Positions 1 through 11,201 of a stretch of DNA of 64,000 nucleotides are shown here, piece by piece (position 1 is the first letter of the stretch; every line of letters starts with the position of its first letter). The DNA is from Arachis hypogaea (lineage: Eukaryota; Streptophyta; Magnoliopsida; Fabales; Fabaceae): assembly GCF_003086295.3 (NCBI RefSeq), contig NC_092054.1, forward strand, positions 13,093,878-13,157,877, written 5' to 3'. A program made the position numbers and the translations under genes. The notes beneath the pieces are model-generated. The model did not search any database and was not told the DNA's origin. It saw only the letters and a program-made list of their open reading frames with translations.

Positions 1-1181
1 GCAAACCTTTTCCATCATCCACTCAGCAACAGACAGAGAACTCTGAACAAAATACTTCTAATTTAACAAACTTAGTCTCTGATCTATCTAAGGCCACTGT
101 AAGTTTCATGAATGAAACAAGATCTTCCATTAGAAATCTGGAAGCATAAGTGGGCCAGCTGAGTAAAAGGATCACTGAAATCCCTCCTAGTACTCTCCCA
201 AGCAATACAGAAGAGAATCCAAAAGGAGAGTGCAAGGCCATTGACATAAGCACCATGGCCGAACCTGTGAGGAGAGGAGAGGACGTGAATCCCAAGGAGG
301 AAGACCCCCTGGGACGTCCAGTGATCAATAAGGAGCTTTCCTCTGAGGAACCAAAGGACTCTGAGGCTCATCTAGAGACCATAGAGATTCCATTGAACCT
401 CCTTATGCCCTTCATGAGCTCTGATGAGTATTCCTCTTCTGAAGAGAATGAGGATGTTACTGAAGAGAAAACTGCCAAGTTTCTTGGTGCAATCATGAAG
501 CTGAATGCCAAATTATTTGGCATTGATACTTGGGAAGTTGAACCTCCCTTGTTCATCAATGAACTAAGTGATCTGGATCAACTAACATTGCCTCAGAAGA
601 GACAGGATCCTGAAAAGTTCATAATACCTTGTACCATAGGCACCATGATCTTTAAGGCTCTGTGTGACCTTGGTTCAGGAATAAACCTCATGCCCCTCTC
701 TGTAATAGAGAAACTGGGAATCTATGGGGTGCAAGCTGCTAAAATCTCATTAGAGATGGCAGACAATTCAAGAAAATAGGCATATGGACAAGTAGAGGAC
801 GTGTTAGTAAAGGTTGAAGGCCTTTACATCCCTGCTGATTTCATAGTCCTGGATACTGGAAAGGAAGAGGATGAATCCATCATCCTAGGAAGACCTTTCC
901 TGGCCACAGCAAGAGCTGTGATTGATGTTGACAGAGGAGTATTAGTCCTTCAAATGAATGAGGACTCCCTTGTGTTTAAAACTCAAGGATCTCCCTCTGC
1001 AACCATGGAGAGGAAGCATGAAAAGCTTCTCTCAAAGCAGAGTCAACCCAAGCCCCCACAGTCAAACTTTAAGTTTGGTGTTGGGAGGCCACAACCAAAC
1101 TCTAAGTTTGGTGTTGAACTCCCATATCCAAACTCTAAGTTTGGTGTTGGAGAGTTTCAACAATGCTCTGAACATCTGTAA
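1..1181 (+). pseudogene. Athila-like Ty3 gag C-terminus and aspartic protease, broken
   Basis: Reads as the end of gag followed by a retropepsin-like domain of a Ty3-type LTR retrotransposon. The active-site region reads CDLGSGINLMPLSVIEKLG (about 669-711), where the family usually has D-L-G-A-S; the next block, ILGRPFLATARAVIDV (about 880-930), is the typical second half of the domain. The reading frame is interrupted by in-frame stops at 147-149 (TAA) and 777-779 (TAG), so it is not functional. The 5' part of the element lies outside the window. The C-terminus carries three copies of a short S/N-K-F-G-V motif. No reverse transcriptase, RNase H or integrase follows before the next ORF, so the element is internally deleted or a non-autonomous type. 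Confidence 0.75.
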
Positions 1182-2117
1182 GGCTCCATGAGAGCCCACT
1201 GTCAAGCTATTGACATTAAAGAAGCGCTTGTTGGGAGGCAACCCAATGTTTATTTATCTAATTTTTATTTTCATTGTTTTTCATGTCTTTATAGGTTCAT
1301 GATCATGTGGAGTCACAAAATAAATAGAAAAATTAAAAACAGAATCAAAAACAGCAGAAGAAAAATCACACCCTGGAGGAGCATCTGTCTGGCGTTCAGC
1401 GCCAGAACAGAGCATGGTTCTGGCGCTGAACGCCCAAAATGGGCAGCTTTTGGGCGCTGAACGCCAGAACAGGCATGGTTCTGGCGTTCAACACCAGAAA
1501 TGGCACACAAATGGGCGCTGAACGCCCAAAATGGCCACCAACCTGGCGCTGAACGCCCAGAGTTGTGTGCAAAGGCATTTTTTCATGCCTAATGGGTGCA
1601 GGGATATAAATCCTTGAAAACCTCAGGATCTGTGGACCCCACAGGATCCACTCAGGATCTGTAGACCCCACAGGATCCCCACCTACCTCCACTCACTTCT
1701 TCTCACCACTCTCTTTCACACAACCCCATAAACACTCTTCCCCAAAAAACCCTTCACCAATCACCTCAATCTCTCTTCCCCATCACCTCCTCACCACTCA
1801 CATCCATCCACTCTTCCCCATAAACCTACCTCATAAACTCCATCTACCTTCAAAAATTCAAAACCAATTTCCCACCCAAACCCACCCATATGGCCGAAAC
1901 CTTTCCCCCCTCCATTCCCTATATAAAGCCCTCCATTCTTCATCAAATTCACACAACACACCCCTTTACACCCTTCTTGGCCGAAACACTTCCCACTCTC
2001 CCTCTCCTCCATTTCTTTTTCTCCTTCATCTATTCTTTCTTTTATTGCTCGAGGGCGAGCAAAATTCTAAGTTTGGTGTGGTAAAAGCATAAGCTTTTTG
2101 TTTTTCCATTACCATTG
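1182..2117 (+). other. Retroelement internal linker with palindromic repeats
   Basis: Non-coding internal region of the same retroelement, between the protease ORF and the second ORF. It holds the short stretch 'AAGCGCTTGTTGGGAGGCAA' near 1222, then six palindrome-like repeats (1389-1560), then a C-rich pyrimidine stretch (1680-2040). A possible splice acceptor (ttatag before 1292) could serve a spliced downstream ORF, as in other plant elements with an extra 3' gene. This is inference only. Confidence 0.5.
1389..1560. repeat. Six short palindromic repeats, TGGCG(T/C)TSAACGCCA type
   Basis: About six units of a 15-19 base inverted repeat (variants of CTGGCGTTCAACGCCAG and GGGCGCTGAACGCCC) are spaced 25-35 bases apart. 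Each can fold as a small hairpin. The same palindrome recurs in this element's LTR at about 4780-4890, so it is a property of the element family, not of the host locus. Confidence 0.75.
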
Positions 2118-3358
2118 ATGGCACGTAAGACCGGAGAATCCTCTAGAAAGGGGAAAGGGAAGACAAAAGCTTCCACATCCGAGTCATGGGAGATGGAAAG
2201 GTTCATCTCCAAAGCCCATCAAGACCACTTCTATGATGTTGTGGCCAAGAAGAAGTGATCCCTGAGGTCCCTTTTAAACTCAAAAGAAATGAGTATCCAG
2301 AGATCCGACATGAAATTCAAAGAAGAGGTTGGGAAGTTCTAACAAATCCCATCCAACAAGTCGGCATCCTAATGGTTCAAGAGTTCTATGCTAATGCATG
2401 GATCACCAAGAACCATGATCAAAGTAAGAACCCGGATCCAAAGAACTATGTTACAATGGTTCGGGGAAAATACTTAGATTTTAGTCCGGAGAATGTGAGG
2501 TTGGCATTTAACTTGCCCATGATGCAAGGAGATGAACGCCCCTACACTAGAAGGGTCAACTTTAATCAAAGGTTGGACCAAGTCCTTATGGACATATGCG
2601 TGGAAGGAGCTCAATGGAAGATTGACTCCAAAGGCAAGCCGGTTCAACTAAGAAGATTGGACCTCAAGCTTGTAGCTAGAGGATGGTTGGAGTTCATTCA
2701 ATGCTCAATCATTCCCACTAGCAACCGGTCTGAAGTTACTATAGACCGGGCCATCATGATCCATAGCATCATGATTGGAGAAGAGGTGGAAGTTCATGAG
2801 ATTATACCTCAAGAACTCTACAAGGTGGCTGACAAGTCTTCCACTATGGCAAGGTTAGCCTTTCCTCACCTCATTTGCCACCTATGCAATTCAGCTGGGA
2901 TTGACATAGAGGGAGATATCCTCATTAAAGAGGACAAGCCCATCACTAAGAAAAAGATGGAGCAAGCAAGAGAGCCCATTCATGGAGCTCAAGAGGCGTA
3001 TGAAGCTCATCACCATGAGATCCCGAAAATGCCTCAAATGCACTTTCCTCCACAGAACTATTGGGAGCACATCAACACCTCCCTAGAAGAATTAAGTTCC
3101 AACATGGGACAACTAAGGGTGGAACATCAAGAGCACTCCATCATGCTTCATGAAATAAGGGAAGATCAAAAAAGCAATGAGGGAGGAGCAACAAAGACAA
3201 GGAAGAGACATAGAAGAGCTCAAGGACATCATTGGTTCCTCAAGAAGGAAACGCCACCATCACTAAGGTGGATTCATTCCTTGTTCTTATTTCTTCTGTT
3301 TTTCGTTTTCTATGATATGTGCTTATCTATGTGTGTGTCTTCATTACATGATCATTAG
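2118..3358 (+). pseudogene. Second retroelement ORF, 'putative plant transposon protein' type
   Basis: Starts with ATG at 2118 (MARKTGESSRKGKGK..., a basic N-terminus) and runs to a premature TGA near 2247. The frame resumes at 2255 as a 367-codon ORF. The join AAG AAG AAG TGATCCCTGAG is explained by loss of one G. The body (KNYVTMVRGKYLDFSPENVR, LAFNLP, GWLEFIQCSIIPTSNRSEVT, AIMIHSIMIGEEVEV) resembles the plant-specific domain called putative plant transposon protein (Transposase_32), common in legume Athila-like elements downstream of pol. The function of that domain is unknown to me. The C-terminal part past about 3215 looks frameshifted into a hydrophobic tail. It lies 5' of the LTR, where envelope-like ORFs sit in related elements. 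Confidence 0.65.
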
Positions 3359-4405
3359 TAGTTAGTAACTTTGTCTTAAGGTTATGAATGTCCTATGAAT
3401 CCATCACCTCTCTTAAAATAAAAACTGTTTTAATTCAAAAGAACAAGAAGTACATGAGTTTCGAATTTATCCTTGAACTTAGCTTAATTATATTGATGTG
3501 GTGACAATGCTTCTTGTTTTCTGAATGAATGCTTGAACAGTGCATATGTCTTTTGAAGTTGTTGTTTAAGAATGTTAAATATGTTGGCTCTTGAAAGAAT
3601 GATGACTAGGAGACATGTTATTTGATAATCTGAAAAATCATAAAAATGATTCTTGAAGCAAGAAAAAGCAGCAAAGAACAAAGCTTGCAGAAAAAAAAAT
3701 AGGTGAAAAAAAAAAGAAAGAAAAAGCAAGCAGAAAAAGCCAAAGCTCTTAAAACCAAGAGGCAAGAGCAAAAAGCCAATAACCCTTAAAACCAAAAGGC
3801 AAGGGCAAATAAAAAGGATCCCAAGGCTTTGAGCATCAGTGGATAGGAGGGCCTAAAGGAATAAAATCCTGGTCTAAGCGGCTAAACCAAGCTGTCCCTA
3901 ACCATGTGCTTGTGGCGTGTAGGTGTCAAGTGAAAACTTGAGACTGAGCGGTTGAAGTCAAGGTCCAAAGCAAAAAAAAAGAGTGTGCTTAAGAACCTTG
4001 GACACCTCTAATTGGGGACTTTAGCAAAGCTGAGTCACAATCTGAAAAGGTTCACCCAATTATGTGTCTGTGGCTTTTATGTATCCGGTGGTAATACTGG
4101 AAAACAAAGTGCTTAGGGCCACGGCCAAGACTCATAAGGAAGCTGTGTTCAAGAATCATCATACTGAACTAGGAGAATCAATAACACTATCTGAACTCTG
4201 AGTTCCTATAGATGCCAATCATTCTGAACCTCAATGGATAAAGTGAGATGCCAAAACTATTCAAGAGGCAAAAAGCTATAAGTCCCGCTCATATGATTGG
4301 AGCTATGTTTCATTGATAGTTTGGAATTTATAGTATATTCTCTTCTTTTTATCCTATTTGATTTTTAGTTGCTTGGGGACAAGCAACAATTTAAGTTTGG
4401 TGTTG
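3359..4405 (+). other. 3' internal untranslated region of the Athila-like element
   Basis: AT-rich and purine-rich DNA with A-rich low complexity at 3655-3790 and no supported ORF. It ends at 4393-4405 with TAAGTTTGGTGTTG, immediately before the LTR. The same short motif also occurs at 1070, 1102, 1136 and 2069. Confidence 0.5.
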
Positions 4406-6057
4406 TGATGAGCGGATAATTTATACGCTTTTTGGCATTGTTTTTAGTATATTTTTAGTAGGATCTAGTTACTTTTAGGGATGTTTTCATTAGTTTTTAT
4501 GTTAAATTCACATTTCTAGACTTTACTATGAGTTTGTGTGTTTTTCTGTTATTTCAGGTATTTTCTGGCTGAAATTGAGAGACTTGAGCAAAAACCAGAT
4601 TCAGAGGTTGAAGAAGGACTGCTGATGCTGTTGGATTCTGACCTCCCTGCACTCAAAGTGGATTTTCTGGAGCTACAGAACTCGAAATGGCGCGCTTCCA
4701 ATTGCGTTGGAAAGTAGACATCCAGGGCTTTCCAGAAATATATAATAGTCCATACTTTGGCCAAGAATAGACGACGCAAACTGGCGTTCAACGCCAGCTC
4801 TCTGCCCAATTCTGGCGTCCAGCGCCAGAAAAGGATCCAAAACCAGAGTTGAACGCCCAAACTGGCACAAAAACTGGCGTTCAACTCCAAGAAGGACCTC
4901 TACACGTGCAACACTCAAGCTCATCCCAAGCACATACCAAGTGGGCCCCAGAAGTGGATTTATGCATCAGTTACTTACTCATGTAAACCCTAGTAGCTAG
5001 TTTATTATAAATAGGACATTTTACTAGTCTTTTTGACCATCCGGGATTGTATTATTGATCCTGTGATCACGTTTTGGGGGCTGGCCATTCGGCCATGCCT
5101 GGACCTTTCACTTATGTATTTTCAACGGTAGAGTTTCTACACTCCATAGATTAAGGTGTGGAGCTCTGCTGTTCCTCAAAGATTAATGCAAAGTACTACT
5201 GTTTTCTATTCAATTCATCTTGTTTCGCTTCTAAGATACCCATTCGTACTTCAATCTGAATGTGATGAACGTGACAATCATCATCATTCCCTATGAACGC
5301 GTGCCTGACAACCACTTCCGTTCTACCTTCGACTGAATGAGTATCTCTTAGATCACTTAATCAGAATCTTCGTGGCGTAAGCTAGAATGATGGCGGCATT
5401 CAGGAGAATCCGGAAAGTCTAAACCTTGTCTGTGGTATTCCGAGTAGGATTCAATGAATGAATGACTGTGACGAGATCCAAACTCGCGATTGCAGGGCGT
5501 TAGTGACAGACGCAAAAGGATAGTAAATCCTATTCCAGCATGATCGAGAACCGACAGATGACTAGCCGTGCCGTGACAGGGTGCATTGACCATTTTCACT
5601 GAGAGGATAAGATGAAGCCATTGACAAGGGTGATGCCTCCAGACGATTAGCCGTGCCGTGACAGGGCATTGGATCATTTTCCCGAGAGATGACCGAAAGT
5701 AGCCATTGACAGTGGTGATGTATCACATAAAGCCAGCCATGGAAAGGAGTAAGACTGATTGGATGAAGATAGCAGGAAAGCAGAGGTTCAAAGGAACGAA
5801 AAGCATCTCCATTCGCTTATCTGAAATTCCTACCAATGATTTACATAAGTACCTCTATCCCTATTCTATTATTTATTATTCGAAAACACCATTATCAATT
5901 TATATCTGCCTAACTGAGATTTGCAAGGTGACCATAGCTTGCTTCATACCAACAATCTCCGTGGGATTCGACCCTTACTCACGTAAGGTATTACTTGGAC
6001 GACCCAGTGCACTTGCTGGTTAGTTACACGGAGTTGTGAACCATGGTCTTGGCATCA
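4406..6057 (+). repeat. LTR of Athila-like element (FIDEL/Pipoka-like)
   Basis: Begins TGATGAGCGGATAATTTATA and ends ...TTGGCATCA, so it has TG...CA termini; 1652 bp. It follows element internal sequence on the left and is followed by a degenerate tRNA-Asp-type primer-binding site at 6064. A TATA box lies at 5006-5014. Four TGGCGTTCAACGCCA-type palindromes lie at 4780-4890. I recognise the 5' end as typical of abundant Arachis Ty3 elements (FIDEL/Pipoka group); the exact family name is uncertain. Exact ends are inferred from the TG/CA rule and the primer-binding site because the partner LTR is not in the window. Confidence 0.75.
5006..5014 (+). promoter_or_regulatory. LTR TATA box
   Basis: TATAAATAG, about 600 bp into the LTR, just after the AAACCCTAG stretch at 4985. 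It is the best candidate for the U3/R promoter of this retroelement. Confidence 0.45.
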
Positions 6058-6063
6058 TGTTTT

Positions 6064-6081
6064 TGGCACCATTTCCAGGAA
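6064..6081 (+). other. Degenerate primer-binding site (tRNA-Asp type)
   Basis: TGGCACCATTTCCAGGAA differs at a few positions from the TGGCGCCGTTGCCGGGGA primer-binding site that pairs with the 3' end of plant tRNA-Asp and is used by Athila-like elements. It lies 6 bases after the LTR end and marks the start of another internal region, of which only about 70 bp survives before the next element. Confidence 0.6.
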
Positions 6082-6136
6082 AAGAAAGATCAATGAATTT
6101 TACATAATTAAAGTGTAATCACGATTCCGCGTACCA

Positions 6137-6515
6137 GCGTGGCCGCAAACGGTGCGGCGATCAGAGCTCTAGATCAAAAGTTATGGTGGTTTGAAGATCA
6201 AGTGAGAGAAAGAACTTGAGAGAGTGTTCTTCCCCTCCCTTACTCCATTTCAGCGTGAATGAGAGTGTTGTGAGGAGAGAGAGTGCTGAAAACTAGGGTT
6301 TTGGTTTAGTTTAGTTGGGCCAAGGGTCCACTTTGGGTCCGGTTGGCCCGATTTGGCCCGTTCGGTCCAATCTTGGTCCGTTTTCTATAAAATCGGTACC
6401 GAAATTCTCATCTCAATCTCCTCTATCATATTAAGCCATAAAAATAACATTTTTGGCTTTCTAGTATAAATTCTCATTTATGGGTTAATTAGCCGTTAAT
6501 TAACCGGGTCTTACA
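6137..6515 (-). repeat. Truncated 3' LTR of the chromovirus
   Basis: Nearly identical to 14314-14689, with a few substitutions (for example CCAAGGGTCC versus CCATGGGCCC). In element orientation it starts TGTAAGACCCGGTTAATTAA right after the polypurine tract. Homology stops abruptly at about 6137 (GCGTGGCC), where it abuts leftover Athila-like sequence. About 3.1 kb of this LTR is missing. Confidence 0.85.
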
Positions 6516-6534
6516 TTCTACCCACCTAATTGGG
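6516..6534 (-). other. Polypurine tract of the chromovirus
   Basis: In element orientation CCAATTAGGTGGGTAGAA lies directly before the TGTAAGACCC start of the 3' LTR, as expected for the plus-strand primer of Tekay-type elements. Confidence 0.6.
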
Positions 6535-6563
6535 AATCTTGCCCACAAAATTCAAATTCAAAT

Positions 6564-9500
6564 TCAATTACCTGAGAATAAGTGTGGATAGTCCGTTCGC
6601 ATCTCTGACTCAAGTTCCCAAGTGTGTTCCTCAACACCACCTCGACTCCATGCAACTTTGACCAATGAAACCTCTTTTCCACGCAACCGTTTGATACTAG
6701 TATCATCGATTCTGACTGGAGTCACTGAAAGCGTCAAATCTTCCCTTAACTGAACCGATTCAGGTTCTAACACATGGCTAGCATCTGGAGTGTACTTCCG
6801 AAGCTGCGATACGTGAAACACGTCGTGCAGGTTCGAAAGATGAGGTGGTAGAGCCATTCGATACGCCACCGGTCCAATCCTCTCCAGGATCTGAAATGGA
6901 CCAATGTATCGAGGATTCAACTTCTTTGCTTTAATCGCCCTACCTACTCCTGTGGTTGGAGTAACCTTCAGGAAAACATGATCTCCTTCCTCAAATTCCA
7001 AGGGCTTCCGCCTTTGATTGGCGTAACTTTTCTGGCGACTCTGCGCCGTAAGCATCCTACCTCGGATTTTCTTAACTTGTTCAGTGGTCTCAGCTATCAT
7101 TTCCGGCCCCAACAAACCCTTCTCTCTAGCTTCATACCAACATAGTGGAGATTGACATTTCCTCCCATACAATGCCTCATACGGATCCATTCCGATGCTC
7201 GCATGGTAACTATTATTGTATGCAAACTCCACTAACGGCATATACTGATCCCAACTCGCCGGTTGGTCCAAAACACAAGCTCTCAACATATCCTCTAGGG
7301 TTTGGATCGTCCTCTCGGATTGACCATCTGTTTGAGGATGGTAAGCTGTACTCAAGCTTAATCGGGTTCCAAAAGCTTTCTAAAATGCACCCCAGAACCT
7401 CGAAGTGAAACGAGGATCTCTATCAGAGATTATAGTAGCAGGTACACCATGGAGTCTCACAATCTCCTTTATGTATAACCGTGCTAGCTCCTCAAGGGTG
7501 TAAGTCATCCGAATGGGCAAAAAGTGAGCTGACTTCGTCAGTCGGTCCACAATCACCCAGATAGCATCAAAACCAGTCCTAGTCCTTGGCAATCCTGACA
7601 CAAAGTCCATTGCAATACTTTCCCACTTCCATTGCGGAACCTCTAAAGGTTGCAACATCCCGGAAGGTCTTTGATGTTCAATCTTTACCTTTTGACAAGT
7701 TAAGCACTTTGAAACATATTCCGCCACATCATTCTTCATACCCGGCCACCAAAACATCGCCTTTAAATCATGGTACATCTTAATACTTTCCGGGTGAATG
7801 GAGAATCCGCTTTTGTGTGCCTCCTTTAAGATATCTTGCCTCAAAGTGCCAACATCCGGCACAATGATCCTACCCTTGAATCTCCATAACCCATCTTTTT
7901 CTTCCGACACTCTCCATTGTTTCCCTTGTTCGATAGCCGGTAACACCTTCCATAACGCTTCATCATTTTCATGAGCCTTTAGGAGCTCGGATTTAAAATC
8001 ACTCGAGATTTCTAATCGGCTCAAACACAAGGTTCCAGATACTTCTCGAGCACTAATTTTTAGACTCTCGAATCCCTTGAGTAACTTCTCCTCTTGAAGC
8101 ATAATCCAAGCCGCATATAACGACTTCCGACTTAACGCATCCGCCACTACATTCGCTTTTCCCGGATGGTAATTCAACTCAAAGTCGTAGTCTTTCAATA
8201 ATTCCATCCACCTCCTTTGCCTCATATTAAGCTCTTTCTGATCAAAGAGATATTTCAAGCTCTTGTGATCGGAGAAGACTTGGAACTTAACCCCATAAAG
8301 ATAATGCCTCCACACCTTCAAGGCAAACACGACCGCAGCGAGTTCTAAATGGTGCGTAGGGTAACTAACTTCATGAGGTCTCAACTGTCGTGAGGCATAC
8401 GCCACCACATTATGATGCTGCATCAGCACGCATCCTAGACCCTTTAGTGAGGCATCACAATACACCTCAAATGGTTCGTTCGGCTCAGGTAACACCAACA
8501 CAGGTGCAGTGGTCAACTTTTTCTTCAATGCCTGAAAGCTCCCCTCGCACTCAGGAGTCCAAACAAACGGAGATTCTTTGCGAAAAGCCCTTGATGAACC
8601 TTCGGTAATAGCCAGCTAAACCCAAAAAACTCCTTATCTCAGTTACTGTGGTTGGTTGCTTCCAATCCATCACAGCTTCCACCTTAGTTGGATCTACGGC
8701 TATTCCTTTCTTACTCACCACGTGACCCAAAAACTTCACCTCACTCTTCCAAAACTCACACTTAGACAGTTTCGCATAAAGTTTCTTCTCCTTTAGAATT
8801 TGCAACACGGTCCTCAAGTGTTCCGCATGCTCTTCTTCAGTCTTGGAGTAAATTAGTATGTCGTCAATGAAGACAACAACGAATTTATCCAGAAATGGAC
8901 GGAACACTCTATTCATGTAATCCATAAACACTGCAGGAGCGTTCGTCAACCCAAAAGACATTACAGTATACTCGTAATGACCATAACGAGTCCTGAAAGC
9001 GGTCTTAGGGATATCCTCACCCCTCACCCTTATCTGGTGATAACCAGATCGCAAATCGATCTTGGAGAAAACCCCAGCTCCTTGTAACTGATCCATGAGA
9101 TCATCAATTCTCGGCAATGGGTACTTATTCTTTATGGTGATCTTGTTCAGCTGCCTGTAATCCACACAGAGTCGCATACTTCCATCTTTCTTCTTTACCA
9201 GTAACACTGGAGCACCCCACGGGGAAACACTTGGTCGGATAAAGTTCTTACCCAACAATTCCTCTAACTGAGACTTTAGCTCGGCCATCTTTAATGGTGA
9301 CATTCTATAAGGAGCACTTGAGATTTGTCCCGTCCCAGGCACCAATTCAATAGCAAACTCGACCTCTCAGTTAGGTGGAAATTCCTCAATATCATCGGGA
9401 AATACTTCCGGAAACTCACACACTACCGGAATCTGATCCAACCTTTGATCATCACCCGAAACACCAGCAGTCAACAACAGGATACCCTGACATTCGAATC

Positions 9501-11008
9501 CAGAAGAGTTCACCATCATCGAATTCAAGTAATAATTATTCACCACGACCGGCCCTTCTGTATCTTCTGGCATAAAGTACACCGACTTTGTAGAGCAATC
9601 AAGCAGGACATGGTTCTCAGATAACCAGTCCAATCCCAAGATAAGGTCAAGACCGATCATCGGTAAGCAGATTAAATTATGGACAAAATCACGCTGCTTG
9701 AACCTAAACGAAACTTTCGGGCATCCTAGCCTAGTTACCATGGCTTCATGGGTAGCATTATAACTTTTAGGTCATAACCTAAGGTTACGATCTTCAATCC
9801 TAACTCATGGGCTTTTTCAAATGCAATGAATGAATGCGATGCTCCCGAATCAAATAAAGCATTTAAAGTTTGACCAGCCATTTCACAGTTACCTCGAATG
9901 AGTGTCTCAGATCCCTCTACACCCACAGCTGAGGTGGTGAACACCCGACCAGTCTGTTGTACTTTCCCAGCACCTTGCTTTTGCTTCTCCGGACAACTTG
10001 CGACTTTATGCCCCGCCTTTCCACAATTGTAGCACAAACTCCATCCGGCCTTGCATGGTGCACCCGGATGGTGACTTCCACACCTAGTACAAGCTTGGTC
10101 ATTCTGAGGCTGCTTCCCAAACCTTTTCCCTGGGAGTTGTTGTTGTTGGGCCTCCTAAAAGAACCTCCCTTTTTGAAAGGCGGACCTCTAGGTGCAAAGC
10201 TCTTCCCTCGGTTTTGTGGAAATGATCCTTTGTGACTTCTTTTCTCAGCGGCTGCCCTCTTCACACACTCTTCAGCAACCCTACACTTGTTCACCAATTC
10301 CGAGAAAGTCCTAATCTCCATTGGTCCCACTGAACTGAAAATATCGCTCCGGAGTCCTCCTTCGTACTTAACACACTTCCATTCCTCATATTCCACCGGA
10401 GTCCCTTGACACATACGAGAGAATCTGAACAGCTCCTCAAACTTGTCAGTATACTCAGATACGGACATAGTACCCTGCTTCAGCTGCAACAATTCAAGCT
10501 CCTTGGCTGTCCTGGCAGAAGTCGGAAAGTACTTCTTATAGAACTCCTCTTGGAAGACGTCTCAGGTGATATAATCATCACCCTGCTGCAGGAGGCGTCG
10601 GATTCCTTGCCACCAATGCGACGCTTCACCAGTGAGCAAATAGGTAGCGAACTCCATACGCTGCCCTTCAGGTACCACCTGCACTTGCAGTGCTCGTTCC
10701 ATAGCCTGAAACCATGTATCGGCCTCAGTCGGGCTAGTAGTTCCCTTGAACTTCGGGGGATTAACCTTCAAAAAGTTCGCCAGTGTCATCGGTCCCTGAA
10801 CTTCACCTCCGTCATTACCATGGTTGTTCATCTGTTGGCCAAGAGCCTCAGCAGTGGCTTGCATAGCAGCAGCCATGTTCTCCAACGCAGTCATAAAATT
10901 CACCGAGTCATTAGGGTTAATTCCTGGCGCACGAGCATTTGTATGACCTCTCCCACGGCCTCTACCGCGTACACGAGGCGCCATCTGGTTCCTATACACA
11001 CCAAACAA
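6564..11008 (-). pseudogene. Chromovirus gag-pol polyprotein with chromodomain, broken
   Basis: Domains run right to left. Gag is at 11008-10130, with PKFKGTTSPTEADTWFQAMER and EASHWWQ. A CCHC zinc knuckle, CYNCGKAGHKVASC, is at about 10034-9993. Protease has FDSGASHSFIA near 9850. Reverse transcriptase (9345-8590) has [26 protein letters not shown] and catalytic FIDDILIYS. RNase H follows, with [20 protein letters not shown] and [12 protein letters not shown]. Integrase has an HHCC region, then [33 protein letters not shown] and STAYHPQTDGQSERTIQ. The GPF/Y region (GPFQILERIGPVAYRMALP) and a terminal chromodomain-like tail (LVKVAWSRGGVEEHTWELE) end near 6564. The breaks are: a stop near 10562 in gag, a frameshift near 10130, stops near 9735 and 9367, a frameshift near 8590, and a stop near 7380 inside integrase (GAF*KAFG). 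The domain order places it in the Tekay chromovirus clade. The encoded enzymes would copy and integrate the element, but this copy cannot do so. Confidence 0.9.
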
Positions 11009-11180
11009 TCGATATTAAGTTGATCAGTCTCAATATCGGAAGTCTAGTGCTTCAAAGTCCCAAATGCATGCTCATGAACGTTTATGCCAATTATATCAAG
11101 CAGATATACTAACAGCACATGACACATATACAGAGAATGCACAGAAGCATAGTCAGTCTATTCCTCAGGCTCTACAGGAA

Positions 11181-11198
11181 CGAACTGCTCTGATACCA
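11181..11198 (-). other. Primer-binding site, initiator tRNA-Met
   Basis: In element orientation TGGTATCAGAGCAGTTCG, three bases (tta) after the 5' LTR end. TGGTATCAGAGC is the standard initiator-methionine tRNA primer-binding site of plant LTR retrotransposons. It fixes both the orientation and the LTR boundary at 11202. Confidence 0.9.
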
Positions 11199-11201
11199 TA
11201 A

